Source of the DNA: an uncultured Rikenellaceae bacterium
GTDB lineage: Bacteria > Bacteroidota > Bacteroidia > Bacteroidales > Rikenellaceae
Assembly: GCA_947038135.1 (NCBI GenBank)
Contig: CAMQVM010000096.1
Span: forward strand, 1 to 6,414
Direction: 5' to 3'
DNA length: 6,414 nt
This document shows positions 1 through 6,396 of the stretch, in pieces. Positions within the stretch are counted from its first letter, which is position 1; each line of letters starts with the position of its first letter. Under the pieces are notes generated by a model. It had not been told where the DNA came from, did not search any database, and worked only from the letters and a program-made list of their open reading frames with translations. The position numbers were made by a program, and so were the translations under genes.

Positions 1-181
1 CAGCACGAGTAACAACACCAGTATCTTCAAGTGGCATAGTTACAGTTATTGACTGCGTGTCTGTCGTTGGATCAGTGGGATCAACAGGGTCGGTAGGTGT
101 AGTAGCTTTATTACACCCTACAAGTGCAATACTAAGCGCACAAAATAGCGTCCAAAGTTTAGATGTAGTTATTCTCATCAT
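1..181 (-). CDS. Fimbrillin-like lipoprotein, N-terminal part only (cut by window edge)
   Basis: Reading leftwards from an ATG at 179-181, 60 residues are open and run off the window. The first 23 are a lipoprotein signal: a short basic N-terminus (MMRITTSK), a hydrophobic core and the lipobox LVGC with Cys23. Then comes a Thr/Pro/Asp linker containing TPTDPVDPTDPTTD, and a strand-like segment SITVTMP ending in VVTRA. Lipidated Cys, short polar linker, beta strand and a TR(A) motif is the N-terminal layout of Bacteroidales fimbrillin-family (Mfa1/FimA-like) lipoproteins, and the complete gene at 697 has the same one. I infer a surface lipoprotein, possibly a pilin. The body is outside the window, so another lipoprotein family remains possible. 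A second ATG directly follows the first. The gene is divergent from the fimbrillin-like gene at 697. Confidence 0.75.
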   Translation of the reverse strand, partial: MMRITTSKLWTLFCALSIALVGCNKATTPTDPVDPTDPTTDTQSITVTMPLEDTGVVTRA

Positions 182-224
182 TTTTCAAGTTTTAAATTAA
201 AGTTAAAATATCTAATTAATCATG

Positions 225-255
225 CAAAGATACAATATTATTCTATAAATAAAAA
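225..255 (-). promoter_or_regulatory. Bacteroidota-type promoter for the left lipoprotein gene
   Basis: On the minus strand TATCTTTG (225-232) matches the -7 consensus TAnnTTTG of the Bacteroidota primary sigma factor exactly. The -33 position, 19 bases further upstream, reads TTTT at 252-255 instead of TTTG, so that element is imperfect. Transcription would start near 218, giving a leader of about 37 bases before the ATG at 181. Confidence 0.6.
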
Positions 256-408
256 TTATTCTATATTATAATCTTCAGCACTACTATCTCATTCGGCACG
301 CACACCTTATAAGGCATCTTTTGCTATGATTTAGTAAGACAAAGCGTCATGATATCACTAGTTATAATGGGCTCAAACAAAACACACTGCATTTAAAAGG
401 GCTGTATA

Positions 409-440
409 TTTGGAACATTGAGATATATTTTGTATTTTTG
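409..440 (+). promoter_or_regulatory. Bacteroidota-type promoter upstream of the 697 gene
   Basis: TTTG at 409-412 and TATTTTTG at 433-440 match both the -33 and -7 elements of the Bacteroidota promoter, with a 20-base spacer. The predicted start is near 447. This is the best plus-strand promoter in the divergent gap and would give the fimbrillin-like gene a leader of about 250 bases, containing the small ORF at 460-561. Confidence 0.6.
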
Positions 441-459
441 CAAGTAAATAGTACAATTT

Positions 460-561
460 ATGAAGTTTGTGTTTCAGAAGATAAAAAATATACTAACAAG
501 TTTATTTAGAATGATTCTCTTTTGTTTATGCTCATATCTTTGGAGATTAAAACACCAATAA
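460..561 (+). CDS. Possible 33-residue small peptide in the leader
   Basis: An ATG 13 bases after the predicted transcription start opens a 33-codon frame ending in TAA. The peptide is basic at its N-terminus (MKFVFQKIKN), then hydrophobic (ILTSLFRMILFCLCSYLW), and ends RLKHQ, so it could be a small membrane peptide or a leader peptide. I recognise no family. An open frame this short in AT-rich DNA can arise by chance and there is no clear ribosome site. Its place between a good promoter and a surface-protein gene is the only reason to list it. Confidence 0.22.
   Translation: MKFVFQKIKNILTSLFRMILFCLCSYLWRLKHQ
535..542 (+). promoter_or_regulatory. Second, weaker promoter candidate (-7 box only)
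   Basis: TATCTTTG here is an exact match to the TAnnTTTG -7 element and lies closer to the gene at 697 (leader about 148 bases if used). No TTTG lies at the right distance upstream: the bases about 21 upstream read AATG. It is therefore a half-site and could be a chance match inside the 3' part of the small ORF. Confidence 0.25.
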
Positions 562-696
562 TACTTACAGCGATGATATAACCTTACACGCAGATTAAAA
601 TAAACACTGAACAAAATACACCAAAGCAAACATTAAAGGTATAACTACCCATTTAATATAAATACACTTAATAATTTACAAAAAAAACTAAATACT

Positions 697-2805
697 ATGA
701 ATTATAAAACAAACTTTAAATTTTGGGCAGTGTGCTTTACACTGACAACTATACTATTTAGTTGTGCCAAGAAAACAGACAGTACTGACGACAGAGCAGA
801 AAACAATAAATCTGTCACAGTTAGAATACCATCAACCACCAATAATATCTCTACCCGCACTAGTGAAGATGAGCTTTTTATTAAAAGTGCCTATATCGTA
901 GTTTATCAAAAGGGGGCAAAAGATGATGCTACACCAAAGTTCGCCTATAAAGTACCAGATGGCGGCGTTATTGATGGTGAAGCTAAAAACACTAAGATCG
1001 TATCATTCCCTAAAGATGGCAATATTGCTGTAGAAGATGAGATGCATATTATCTTTAACAAAACACTATCTAATTTAAATGTATCTAAGGGGGCATTAAT
1101 TGAAACCCTAAAACTAACAACCACTACTGGTGAATTATCAGGGCTTGCAAATATAGCTGATGGCCTGCCTATGTACGGTTTTGGCGCATGGAGCAGCGAC
1201 AAAAACTCTGTTATAAACATGACACGTGGTGTTGCTAAGGTTCAACTAAAGCTACTATATGGCACTGGTGTAAACCATGTTGCAGGAACGTACGGTTCAA
1301 GCTACTCTATAGAAAACACGACCTTCAAGCTCTATCAAATATCAGATGTAGGTTATATTAACGGATCAGAAATAGCTAGTACGGGCTCTAAAATTACTGA
1401 TGAGATTATTAATGTTGACGAGATTAAATATCCATCAGCTATGATAGGTGATGATTTTACTGGTGCAAATTATATCTTTGCATATCCTTATGCACGTAAA
1501 TCAATCGGCTCTACACCAGTTGAGTTTACTAGCAATCTACCTGACATGAAAAGGCTAGCAATGATAATAAAAAACAAAACAGCTAAAGGGTTTGTTTATC
1601 ATCGCTTAGATATGTATGATAATACAAAAAAAGAATATTTAGATATAATTAACAACAACCATTACACCATAAAGCTTCGAGAGGTTAGCATGGGTGGATA
1701 CACTAGTGCTAGCGAGGCATTAAACAGCCCCCCAAGTAACATCAAGTATGATATAATAGTAGAAGAAGACGGTGAAGCTGTTGTTAGCAACGGACAGTAT
1801 GCTTTAAATGTAAACCCAAATGGTAATGATTTTAGCTCTGAAGGAACAAGAACACCTATCGAGATAGCTAAAGTAAACCGTGTAACCTCTAAAGGAGCTC
1901 CAATTAAGAATGAAACTACATTTTCAACTAGCATAGAGAGCTTGATGAGTGTAAGTGCAGGCGCTTTTGATGTTTCATTTTCTGACACTCCTGCTACATT
2001 AGGAAACAGCGCCAAAGGAATAAAGGTGATGGCGACAGGTAAAGTAGCAGCAGCAGTTAAGTATAATGCTACATTAGGTAATATTGTATATGAGAGTAAT
2101 ATCATCAACTTAAACTTCAATAACCTCATTGCTGGACGTGAGGGCGAAACACTTACACTAGATGTAGCGTGTTCATCAGGAGATTGGAGCTTAATAGACG
2201 TTTCAGAAGATTGGCTTACTGCCTCTAAGATACCTGGCTCTAGCAAGTTGAAAGTTGTAGTTGAGAATAATATTGCAAATAAAAGACGTGTTGCAAAAAT
2301 AACAATTAGCAACAATCTAGATATAACTCTTATTGCGAATATACTACAAGTACCTGTTGAGATATGGGCAGACTATAATGTAGGTGTCGTAATTTCGGCA
2401 AGTGAATTAAAAGACCCTGTAGCCTATGAAGCAGCACTGAAAGACCATATTCGTGCACGTAATAAATTTTATCGTGATGTTCCAGCAGCGGTTACTGCTT
2501 GTGAAAATTGGATAAGTGATGGTCGTAGCGATTGGCGCTTACCTACAGAGGTAGAGTATAATCGTCTTATAGCTCACCCTACAAAAAATTATAATGGGTA
2601 CATAACTTTTGAAACTCTCTTTCAAGATGTCCATTTTACTAAAACTGGCTGGAGACAGCTCCCAACAACCTTGTATTGTCGCTATTTATCAAGTACTATT
2701 GTCTCAGGTCGGCACTCTGTCTTAGCTACAGATGTTGGTAGTACTCCTAATGCACGTATGGCACACACTACATCTACTGGTATGTCGGTACGCTGCGTCA
2801 GATAA
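697..2805 (+). CDS. Fimbrillin-family lipoprotein with BACON and DUF1566/FISUMP-like C-terminal domains
   Basis: A 702-residue exported lipoprotein. Residues 1-23 are a signal peptide ending in the lipobox LFSC (Cys23). Residues about 36-375 resemble Mfa1/FimA-like fimbrillins: a first strand SVTVRIP followed by STR54, LPMYGFG at 157-163, MTRGVAKVQLKL at 175-186, and HYTIKLREV at 322-330 leading into GGYTSASEAL and NIKYDI, closing with SNGQYAL. Residues about 380-475 are probably another beta-sandwich, unassigned. Residues about 478-551 fit a BACON domain: SGDWSL, EDWLTAS, then a final strand ending in LQ. Residues about 556-702 resemble the DUF1566/FISUMP-like (Lcl C-terminal) fold: AC602ENW, SDWRLPTEVEYNRL at 611-624, and a terminal SVRC700VR. 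The protein is far longer than a typical shaft pilin, so a tip or accessory pilus protein, or a non-pilus adhesin, is more likely. It is divergent from another lipoprotein gene and closed by its own hairpin, so it is probably monocistronic. Domain calls are by eye. Confidence 0.85.
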   Translation: MNYKTNFKFWAVCFTLTTILFSCAKKTDSTDDRAENNKSVTVRIPSTTNNISTRTSEDELFIKSAYIVVYQKGAKDDATPKFAYKVPDGGVIDGEAKNTKIVSFPKDGNIAVEDEMHIIFNKTLSNLNVSKGALIETLKLTTTTGELSGLANIADGLPMYGFGAWSSDKNSVINMTRGVAKVQLKLLYGTGVNHVAGTYGSSYSIENTTFKLYQISDVGYINGSEIASTGSKITDEIINVDEIKYPSAMIGDDFTGANYIFAYPYARKSIGSTPVEFTSNLPDMKRLAMIIKNKTAKGFVYHRLDMYDNTKKEYLDIINNNHYTIKLREVSMGGYTSASEALNSPPSNIKYDIIVEEDGEAVVSNGQYALNVNPNGNDFSSEGTRTPIEIAKVNRVTSKGAPIKNETTFSTSIESLMSVSAGAFDVSFSDTPATLGNSAKGIKVMATGKVAAAVKYNATLGNIVYESNIINLNFNNLIAGREGETLTLDVACSSGDWSLIDVSEDWLTASKIPGSSKLKVVVENNIANKRRVAKITISNNLDITLIANILQVPVEIWADYNVGVVISASELKDPVAYEAALKDHIRARNKFYRDVPAAVTACENWISDGRSDWRLPTEVEYNRLIAHPTKNYNGYITFETLFQDVHFTKTGWRQLPTTLYCRYLSSTIVSGRHSVLATDVGSTPNARMAHTTSTGMSVRCVR

Positions 2806-2847
2806 ATATACTTGATATAAGATTTACACGCCAAATATTTTATCTTC

Positions 2848-2899
2848 ACAAAACACAAATCACTCTAGAGCAAAACCTCTAGGGTGATTTGTGTTTTGT
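2848..2899 (+). terminator. Long hairpin terminator after the fimbrillin-like gene
   Basis: A 23-bp stem (2848-2870 paired with 2877-2899) has a 6-base loop (CAAAAC) and only one G-T wobble. It starts 43 bases after the stop at 2805. The right arm ends in GTGTTTTGT, so its U-rich part pairs with A's in the left arm. There is no free T-run beyond the stem, so it may act partly as an RNA 3' end stabiliser. The outer stem is nearly symmetrical, and the hairpin could also form on the opposite strand. Confidence 0.75.
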
Positions 2900-3088
2900 A
2901 GAAATGCACACACTGCTGAATTGCGCTTATAGAAACTGCTACAAATCTATGAATAACACCACGTAGGTGGAGAGCCTTAACAAATTGATTAAATACATAT
3001 AAATGATCGGTGAAATTAAAGAAAAGTATACTTAGTCGGTACAATTATTGCTTAGCAAATAGATACATTATAAAATAACATATTCAAT

Positions 3089-4333
3089 ATGGCAAGTAAA
3101 TTTATCTCTCAACTACGCTCAACAAAAGGGTTTAAAGATGGAACAGGAGCACCTATAACCCTTCCTACACTTATAGCAATATACTCACTAGCAATGATTA
3201 CAGCTCTTCCTGGGCTTGCAGTATCACCAATTTTAGCAGACTTACACCATGTATTCCCCGATGTATCAGACTTCGAATTACAGATGTTAGAGTCATTGCC
3301 ATCGCTAGTAATAATTCCTTTCATTTTACTTTCTGGTAAGCTATCGTTATATATATCAGTACGCAAACTTATTCTTTGCGGGTTAGTTATATTCTCAATC
3401 AGCTCTATTATTTACCTATTGCCAATTAACATGGGACTAATGTTGCTTAACTCAGCACTTCTAGGTGTGGGAGCAGGTATGATAATACCCTTTACCACGG
3501 GGTTAGTTGCTCATTACTTTAAAGATGACAGACGTACCCAACAGCTAGGAATAGTATCAGGTATATCAAATTTATCACTAGTAATAGCTACTGCAGTTGC
3601 TGGATATTTAGCAAATTTAGATTGGCACCTCCCTTTTTTAGTCTATTCAACATCTATAATATCGCTATTTCTAACATACAGAATGGCTAAAACAAAGACA
3701 CCAGCAGTAACACATGAGAATATAGAGCAAAAGACACAAATAAATAGTGATAGCTCGTGGAGACACATAGTTAAAGATTGGCCTATCTCTTTAATGATAT
3801 TCTATTTTGTTGTAACAGTTGTTGTGCTATCTATACCTATGGACTTGTCGCTGTTCATGAAACACTACAATATTGGATCTGATGACCTTAGTGGTACTAT
3901 TATAGCAATATTTTTCCTGTCTGTTACACTCCCCGGTTTTTTCATCAATAAACTTGTGGGAAAAGTAAAAGATACAAATAACCTGATATGGATCGGTATA
4001 ATCGTTATAGGTACTATATTTGTTATGCTTCACTCTATTTGGAGTATTATTATAGGTGTTATATTGATGGGATTAGGATATGGCGTTATCCAGCCATTGA
4101 TATATGACCGCACGTCAGACAGAGCAACAATATCACGTGTTACATTTCACCTATCACTGGTTATGTCCATGAATTACTTCGCCCTGATATTATACCCTTT
4201 TATTCAGAAACTCACACAGATAATTGTAAATGACAAAGTAATAACTCCTTTGATTATGAGTGCAGTACTCGGAGTTGGATATTGGTTTTACTACCTATCT
4301 AAAATTCTAAAAAAGAGATATGGTATTCGTTGA
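3089..4333 (+). CDS. MFS transporter, 12-helix, substrate unknown
   Basis: A 414-residue inner-membrane protein with about twelve hydrophobic helices, near residues 27-50, 70-90, 93-112, 115-142, 152-175, 179-198, 233-255, 268-290, 297-316, 317-338, 350-370 and 383-405. A hydrophilic loop at about 199-232 joins the two halves. Helix 4 carries GVGAGMIIPFTTGLVAHYF followed by DDRRTQQLG, typical of MFS exporters of the drug-efflux type. The motif A loop after helix 2 reads GKLSLYISVRK (83-93): the Gly and the Arg-Lys pair are kept but the usual Asp is not. The matching loop after helix 8 is PGFFINKLVGKVKD. Length and topology suit a proton-driven transporter; direction and substrate cannot be read off. 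The ATG follows an A-rich leader; no convincing TAnnTTTG promoter is visible at 2900-3088, where the nearest candidate (AATTATTG, 3043-3050) has two mismatches. It converges with the operon on its right and has no obvious partner gene. Confidence 0.9.
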   Translation: MASKFISQLRSTKGFKDGTGAPITLPTLIAIYSLAMITALPGLAVSPILADLHHVFPDVSDFELQMLESLPSLVIIPFILLSGKLSLYISVRKLILCGLVIFSISSIIYLLPINMGLMLLNSALLGVGAGMIIPFTTGLVAHYFKDDRRTQQLGIVSGISNLSLVIATAVAGYLANLDWHLPFLVYSTSIISLFLTYRMAKTKTPAVTHENIEQKTQINSDSSWRHIVKDWPISLMIFYFVVTVVVLSIPMDLSLFMKHYNIGSDDLSGTIIAIFFLSVTLPGFFINKLVGKVKDTNNLIWIGIIVIGTIFVMLHSIWSIIIGVILMGLGYGVIQPLIYDRTSDRATISRVTFHLSLVMSMNYFALILYPFIQKLTQIIVNDKVITPLIMSAVLGVGYWFYYLSKILKKRYGIR

Positions 4334-4436
4334 ACTATCAAATAAAAAAGCTATTTATTAAAAAGATACTGCTTAATTTTGCAACAACCTCCATCAATAA
4401 TAAATGCAGGTGATTTTCATTGTTCAGCTATTTCAC

Positions 4437-4483
4437 AAAAAAAGCCATAATGACTGGAATTATTTTCTCCAGTCACTATGGCT
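4437..4483 (-). terminator. Intrinsic terminator of the SIMPL/AlkD-like operon
   Basis: The arms at 4443-4457 and 4469-4483 form a 15-bp stem with one A-C mismatch (4450/4476) and an 11-base loop. Read on the minus strand, the stem runs directly into seven T's (complement of 4437-4443), the classic rho-independent layout. It lies about 85 bases past the end of the repair gene. On the plus strand no T-run follows, so it is a weaker terminator for the converging MFS gene, though RNA polymerase from that side also has no better signal between 4334 and 4566. Confidence 0.85.
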
Positions 4484-4566
4484 CTCTAGTAGCGCTTATC
4501 AGTATATTATTGATTCTTAAAATACTTTACAGATGCGTATATAGTTATAACAAGCTAATTGAATAT

Positions 4567-5208
4567 CTAACGGAAGCTATCACGACGCTTTTGATGATAT
4601 CTCTTTAATGTAGATTCATCGAGCACATCAAGCTTTAAAAACCTTTCGGTTTTAGTTGGAAACTTTACATAACACACCGATAGCAACCATGCTAATGCCA
4701 TCGAAATATAATATTTATCGCTATTAACATCTACTAACAAATTCAATATATTATCAATATAATCATCATTAATATAGTGAGCTAAGAGCATTATAATCCC
4801 AAACCTAACTTCATATTCTCTGTCTGACTTTAGCGATTTAACAATAAATGGCAGAAGCTTTTCAGGGTACTTACGAGCAATTTTAAGAGAGCAGCAAAAG
4901 CTATCACACACAGCCCAGTTATCGATATATGGCACAAACATTGCCACTTTATCAATGAGCTCATCTATGTCTTTAATAGACGATATTACAAATCCACACA
5001 CCATCTTTTCCTCATATAGCTTTAATGACAGAGTTGAAAAGTAAGTATCTCTATCACTAGGCTTCACCTCTTTAGCAATAACCCGCAGTGCTGGAACTCT
5101 AACACCGATAATATTATCTATATTGGGAAGTAACTTTACATGAAACTCTCTATACTTAGAGTCTTTAGATTCCAATATACGATTTTTGATGTAGCAATTA
5201 TCTATCAT
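4567..5208 (-). CDS. AlkD-like DNA alkylation repair protein
   Basis: A 213-residue cytosolic protein of the AlkD-like HEAT-repeat DNA glycosylase family (PF08713 type), which removes alkylated bases such as 3- or 7-methylpurines. Family signatures include KYREFHVKLLP and GVRVPALRVIAKEV near the N-terminus, YEEKMVCGFVIS, VPYIDNWAVCDSFC, YEVRFGIIMLL, and YYISMALAWLLSVCYVKFP, followed by a short C-terminal QKRRDSFR. Numbered from the chosen ATG, W98, D102, R135 and W174 line up with the DNA-binding and catalytic residues W109, D113, R148 and W187 of Bacillus cereus AlkD, with spacings of 4, 33 and 39 against 4, 35 and 39, so activity is plausible. A TTG at 5214 in the same frame would add two residues; I prefer the ATG at 5206-5208 because it is a normal start. 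It follows the SIMPL gene by 10 bases, so the two are probably co-transcribed. It is slightly shorter than B. cereus AlkD. Confidence 0.88.
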   Translation of the reverse strand: MIDNCYIKNRILESKDSKYREFHVKLLPNIDNIIGVRVPALRVIAKEVKPSDRDTYFSTLSLKLYEEKMVCGFVISSIKDIDELIDKVAMFVPYIDNWAVCDSFCCSLKIARKYPEKLLPFIVKSLKSDREYEVRFGIIMLLAHYINDDYIDNILNLLVDVNSDKYYISMALAWLLSVCYVKFPTKTERFLKLDVLDESTLKRYHQKRRDSFR

Positions 5209-5218
5209 TAGCAACTAG

Positions 5219-5905
5219 TTAATAACATCTCCATCTTGTATTTATCGACGAGCTGATTTTTATTTTAGTTACTTTTAAGTTTGGTAGATCTTCATCAACA
5301 TCGCTATCATTTGATTTATAAGAAGATGCCATAACAGGATAGTCATTACTATATCCCCCTCTGTCATTATCAATAGCCTGCATTAAGTTGTGAACCTTGA
5401 TATCTGCACCAGCTGCGATAGCCAAAGCCTTAATCTTAGCATCTTTCACAGCAGCAGTTTTCAACTCTAGCTTTATAGCGTCAATATTTGATAGTTTATA
5501 CCTTTTGATATAGATATTAGATATACCCTCCTCTTCCAATGCAGAAAAAACTTCTTGTAATATTGACAAGTCAGTCAGTTCTAAAGTATATTTGCTCTTC
5601 TGATCTATATTTTTTCGCTTAGCGAATTGACTTGTGATATTATCAAGAGATAGTTGCTTCTCTATATCTATGCCTAGGGCTTGCAGCTTTTGTTTCATAG
5701 CTTTTTCCTGTACTTTGATACCTTTAGAGGACGTAGCTGGGTCTTGCTCATCAAGAGTGATAGATATAAATGCGATGTCTGGTAAAACTTTTCTCTCAGC
5801 ATAACCATACACTTCTATATAGTCTTTTTCGAGGTTAGGAGTATTTTGTGCCATTGTGGTGAATGTAAAGCAGCATACTGCTACTGTTAAAAATAATTTT
5901 TTCAT
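5219..5905 (-). CDS. Exported SIMPL-domain (DUF541) protein
   Basis: A 228-residue protein with a cleavable signal peptide (MKKLFLTVAVCCFTFTTMAQ, probable cut after Ala19 or Gln20, no lipobox), so it is periplasmic or outer-membrane associated. The mature part fits the SIMPL/DUF541 family (PF04402): YIEVYGYAERKVLPDIAFISI at about 29-49, then a helical pairing region, then AAVKDAKIKALAIAAGADI at 151-169, which matches the family's conserved A--DA--KA-xLA stretch. The molecular role of the family is poorly defined; some members affect stress tolerance or bind partners at the envelope. The C-terminus, INTRWRCY, is less typical than the usual final strand ending in an F-E-L/I-like pattern, and a one-base slip would restore such an end (see findings). 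It is the first gene of a probable two-gene operon with the AlkD-like gene. The ATG at 5903-5905 directly begins a good signal peptide. Confidence 0.88.
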   Translation of the reverse strand: MKKLFLTVAVCCFTFTTMAQNTPNLEKDYIEVYGYAERKVLPDIAFISITLDEQDPATSSKGIKVQEKAMKQKLQALGIDIEKQLSLDNITSQFAKRKNIDQKSKYTLELTDLSILQEVFSALEEEGISNIYIKRYKLSNIDAIKLELKTAAVKDAKIKALAIAAGADIKVHNLMQAIDNDRGGYSNDYPVMASSYKSNDSDVDEDLPNLKVTKIKISSSINTRWRCY

Positions 5906-6323
5906 AATTGATTTTTTTAGTTTGTAAAAATTAAGGTAATGTAAGATTATTATTATTGTTGCTCATATTACTAGTAAAAGTTCTAGTTTAAGACACATTT
6001 GTATAATGGCGATGAATATCAAACCTACAAAACATGAAAAACTCTTTTATAAAACGTATTTACCATGCATTATATTGCGCTAAATACTTATATTGCTCTG
6101 ATATTTAAGAATGACATTTACACTAAATGCTCTGCAAAGTTAATAAAAATAATTAAAGTTGAGCAATAAAACCAAAATTTTATTCACATATTTAATTTTA
6201 ACGATGTTTTTTTAATACAGCAATAACAAACTAACATATAGCAACTTAACAACAACAAAATCAAATAATCACGACTTAAACTTAATATTTACATATATTA
6301 TCATAAAAAAAAACAGTTAAAAT
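5906..6323. other. Gene-free intergenic stretch
   Basis: These 418 bases are very AT-rich and hold no convincing gene. Features seen are a possible minus-strand promoter at 6135-6167, a short TTA-type run near 5948-5958 and a 25-codon plus-strand frame at 6006-6083 that I do not consider real. If the 6135-6167 promoter drives the SIMPL operon, about 220 bases of this stretch are a 5' leader without an obvious hairpin or peptide. Confidence 0.6.
6135..6167 (-). promoter_or_regulatory. Candidate promoter for the SIMPL/AlkD-like operon
   Basis: On the minus strand TAACTTTG (6135-6142) is an exact match to the -7 box TAnnTTTG, and ATTG (6164-6167) is a near match to the -33 TTTG, with a 21-base spacer at the long end of the usual range. 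The predicted start is near 6128, about 220 bases before the SIMPL start codon. No closer promoter is visible; TACCTTAA at 5931-5938 fits worse. Confidence 0.4.
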
Positions 6324-6354
6324 TTTGTTTATATAAAATAAATTCATATCTTTG
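6324..6354 (+). promoter_or_regulatory. Strong Bacteroidota promoter for the tRNA gene
   Basis: TTTG (6324-6327) and TATCTTTG (6347-6354) are exact matches to both elements with a 19-base spacer. Transcription should start near 6361, some 36 bases before the mature 5' end of the tRNA. It is the cleanest promoter in the window, as expected for a stable RNA gene. Confidence 0.75.
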
Positions 6355-6396
6355 CAACGTCTTAAAGAAACAACAAGACATCTACAAAAACAGGAA

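Larger units (their letters stand above)
182..696. other. Divergent intergenic region between two lipoprotein genes
   Basis: This 515-base AT-rich stretch separates two divergently transcribed lipoprotein genes. It contains a minus-strand promoter close to the left gene, a plus-strand promoter at 409-440 far from the right gene, a possible small ORF at 460-561 and a second TATCTTTG box at 535-542. A 10-bp palindrome, CCTTATAAGG, lies at 305-314. I see no long inverted repeats that would suggest an invertible promoter. The bases just before the ATG at 697 are A-rich, as is common for translation starts in this phylum. Confidence 0.6.

Noticed and set aside
305..314. Palindrome CCTTATAAGG as a possible operator
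   Set aside because: Single 10-bp palindrome with no second copy nearby and not placed at either promoter, so a regulatory role is unsupported.
182..696. Invertible promoter (phase-variable switch) between the two lipoprotein genes
   Set aside because: Such switches are known for Bacteroidales surface genes, but I found no pair of inverted repeats flanking the promoters and no invertase gene in the window.
945..1220. Minus-strand open frame of 91 codons
   Set aside because: Lies wholly inside the fimbrillin-like gene on the opposite strand, with no recognisable family; it is a shadow of that gene.
1662..2315. Minus-strand open frame of 217 codons
   Set aside because: Long but antisense to the fimbrillin-like gene. 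Its hydrophobic look comes from the complement of the polar coding strand; no domain is recognisable and no promoter precedes it.
3109..3366. Minus-strand open frame of 85 codons
   Set aside because: Antisense shadow of the MFS gene with no recognisable motif.
3827..4033. Minus-strand open frame of 68 codons
   Set aside because: Antisense shadow of the MFS gene; composition is unlike a real protein.
4340..4362. Small A/T-only inverted repeat (AATAAA / TTTATT) just after the MFS gene as its terminator
   Set aside because: Six A-T pairs are too weak for a credible terminator stem.
4420..4608. Plus-strand open frame of 62 codons with a hydrophobic centre
   Set aside because: Starts at TTG, runs straight through the terminator hairpin and ends inside the AlkD-like gene on the opposite strand. 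Its coding content is explained by those two features.
6006..6083. Plus-strand 25-codon frame starting MAMNIKPTKHEK
   Set aside because: No promoter or A-rich start context and no family; frames of this size are expected by chance in AT-rich DNA.
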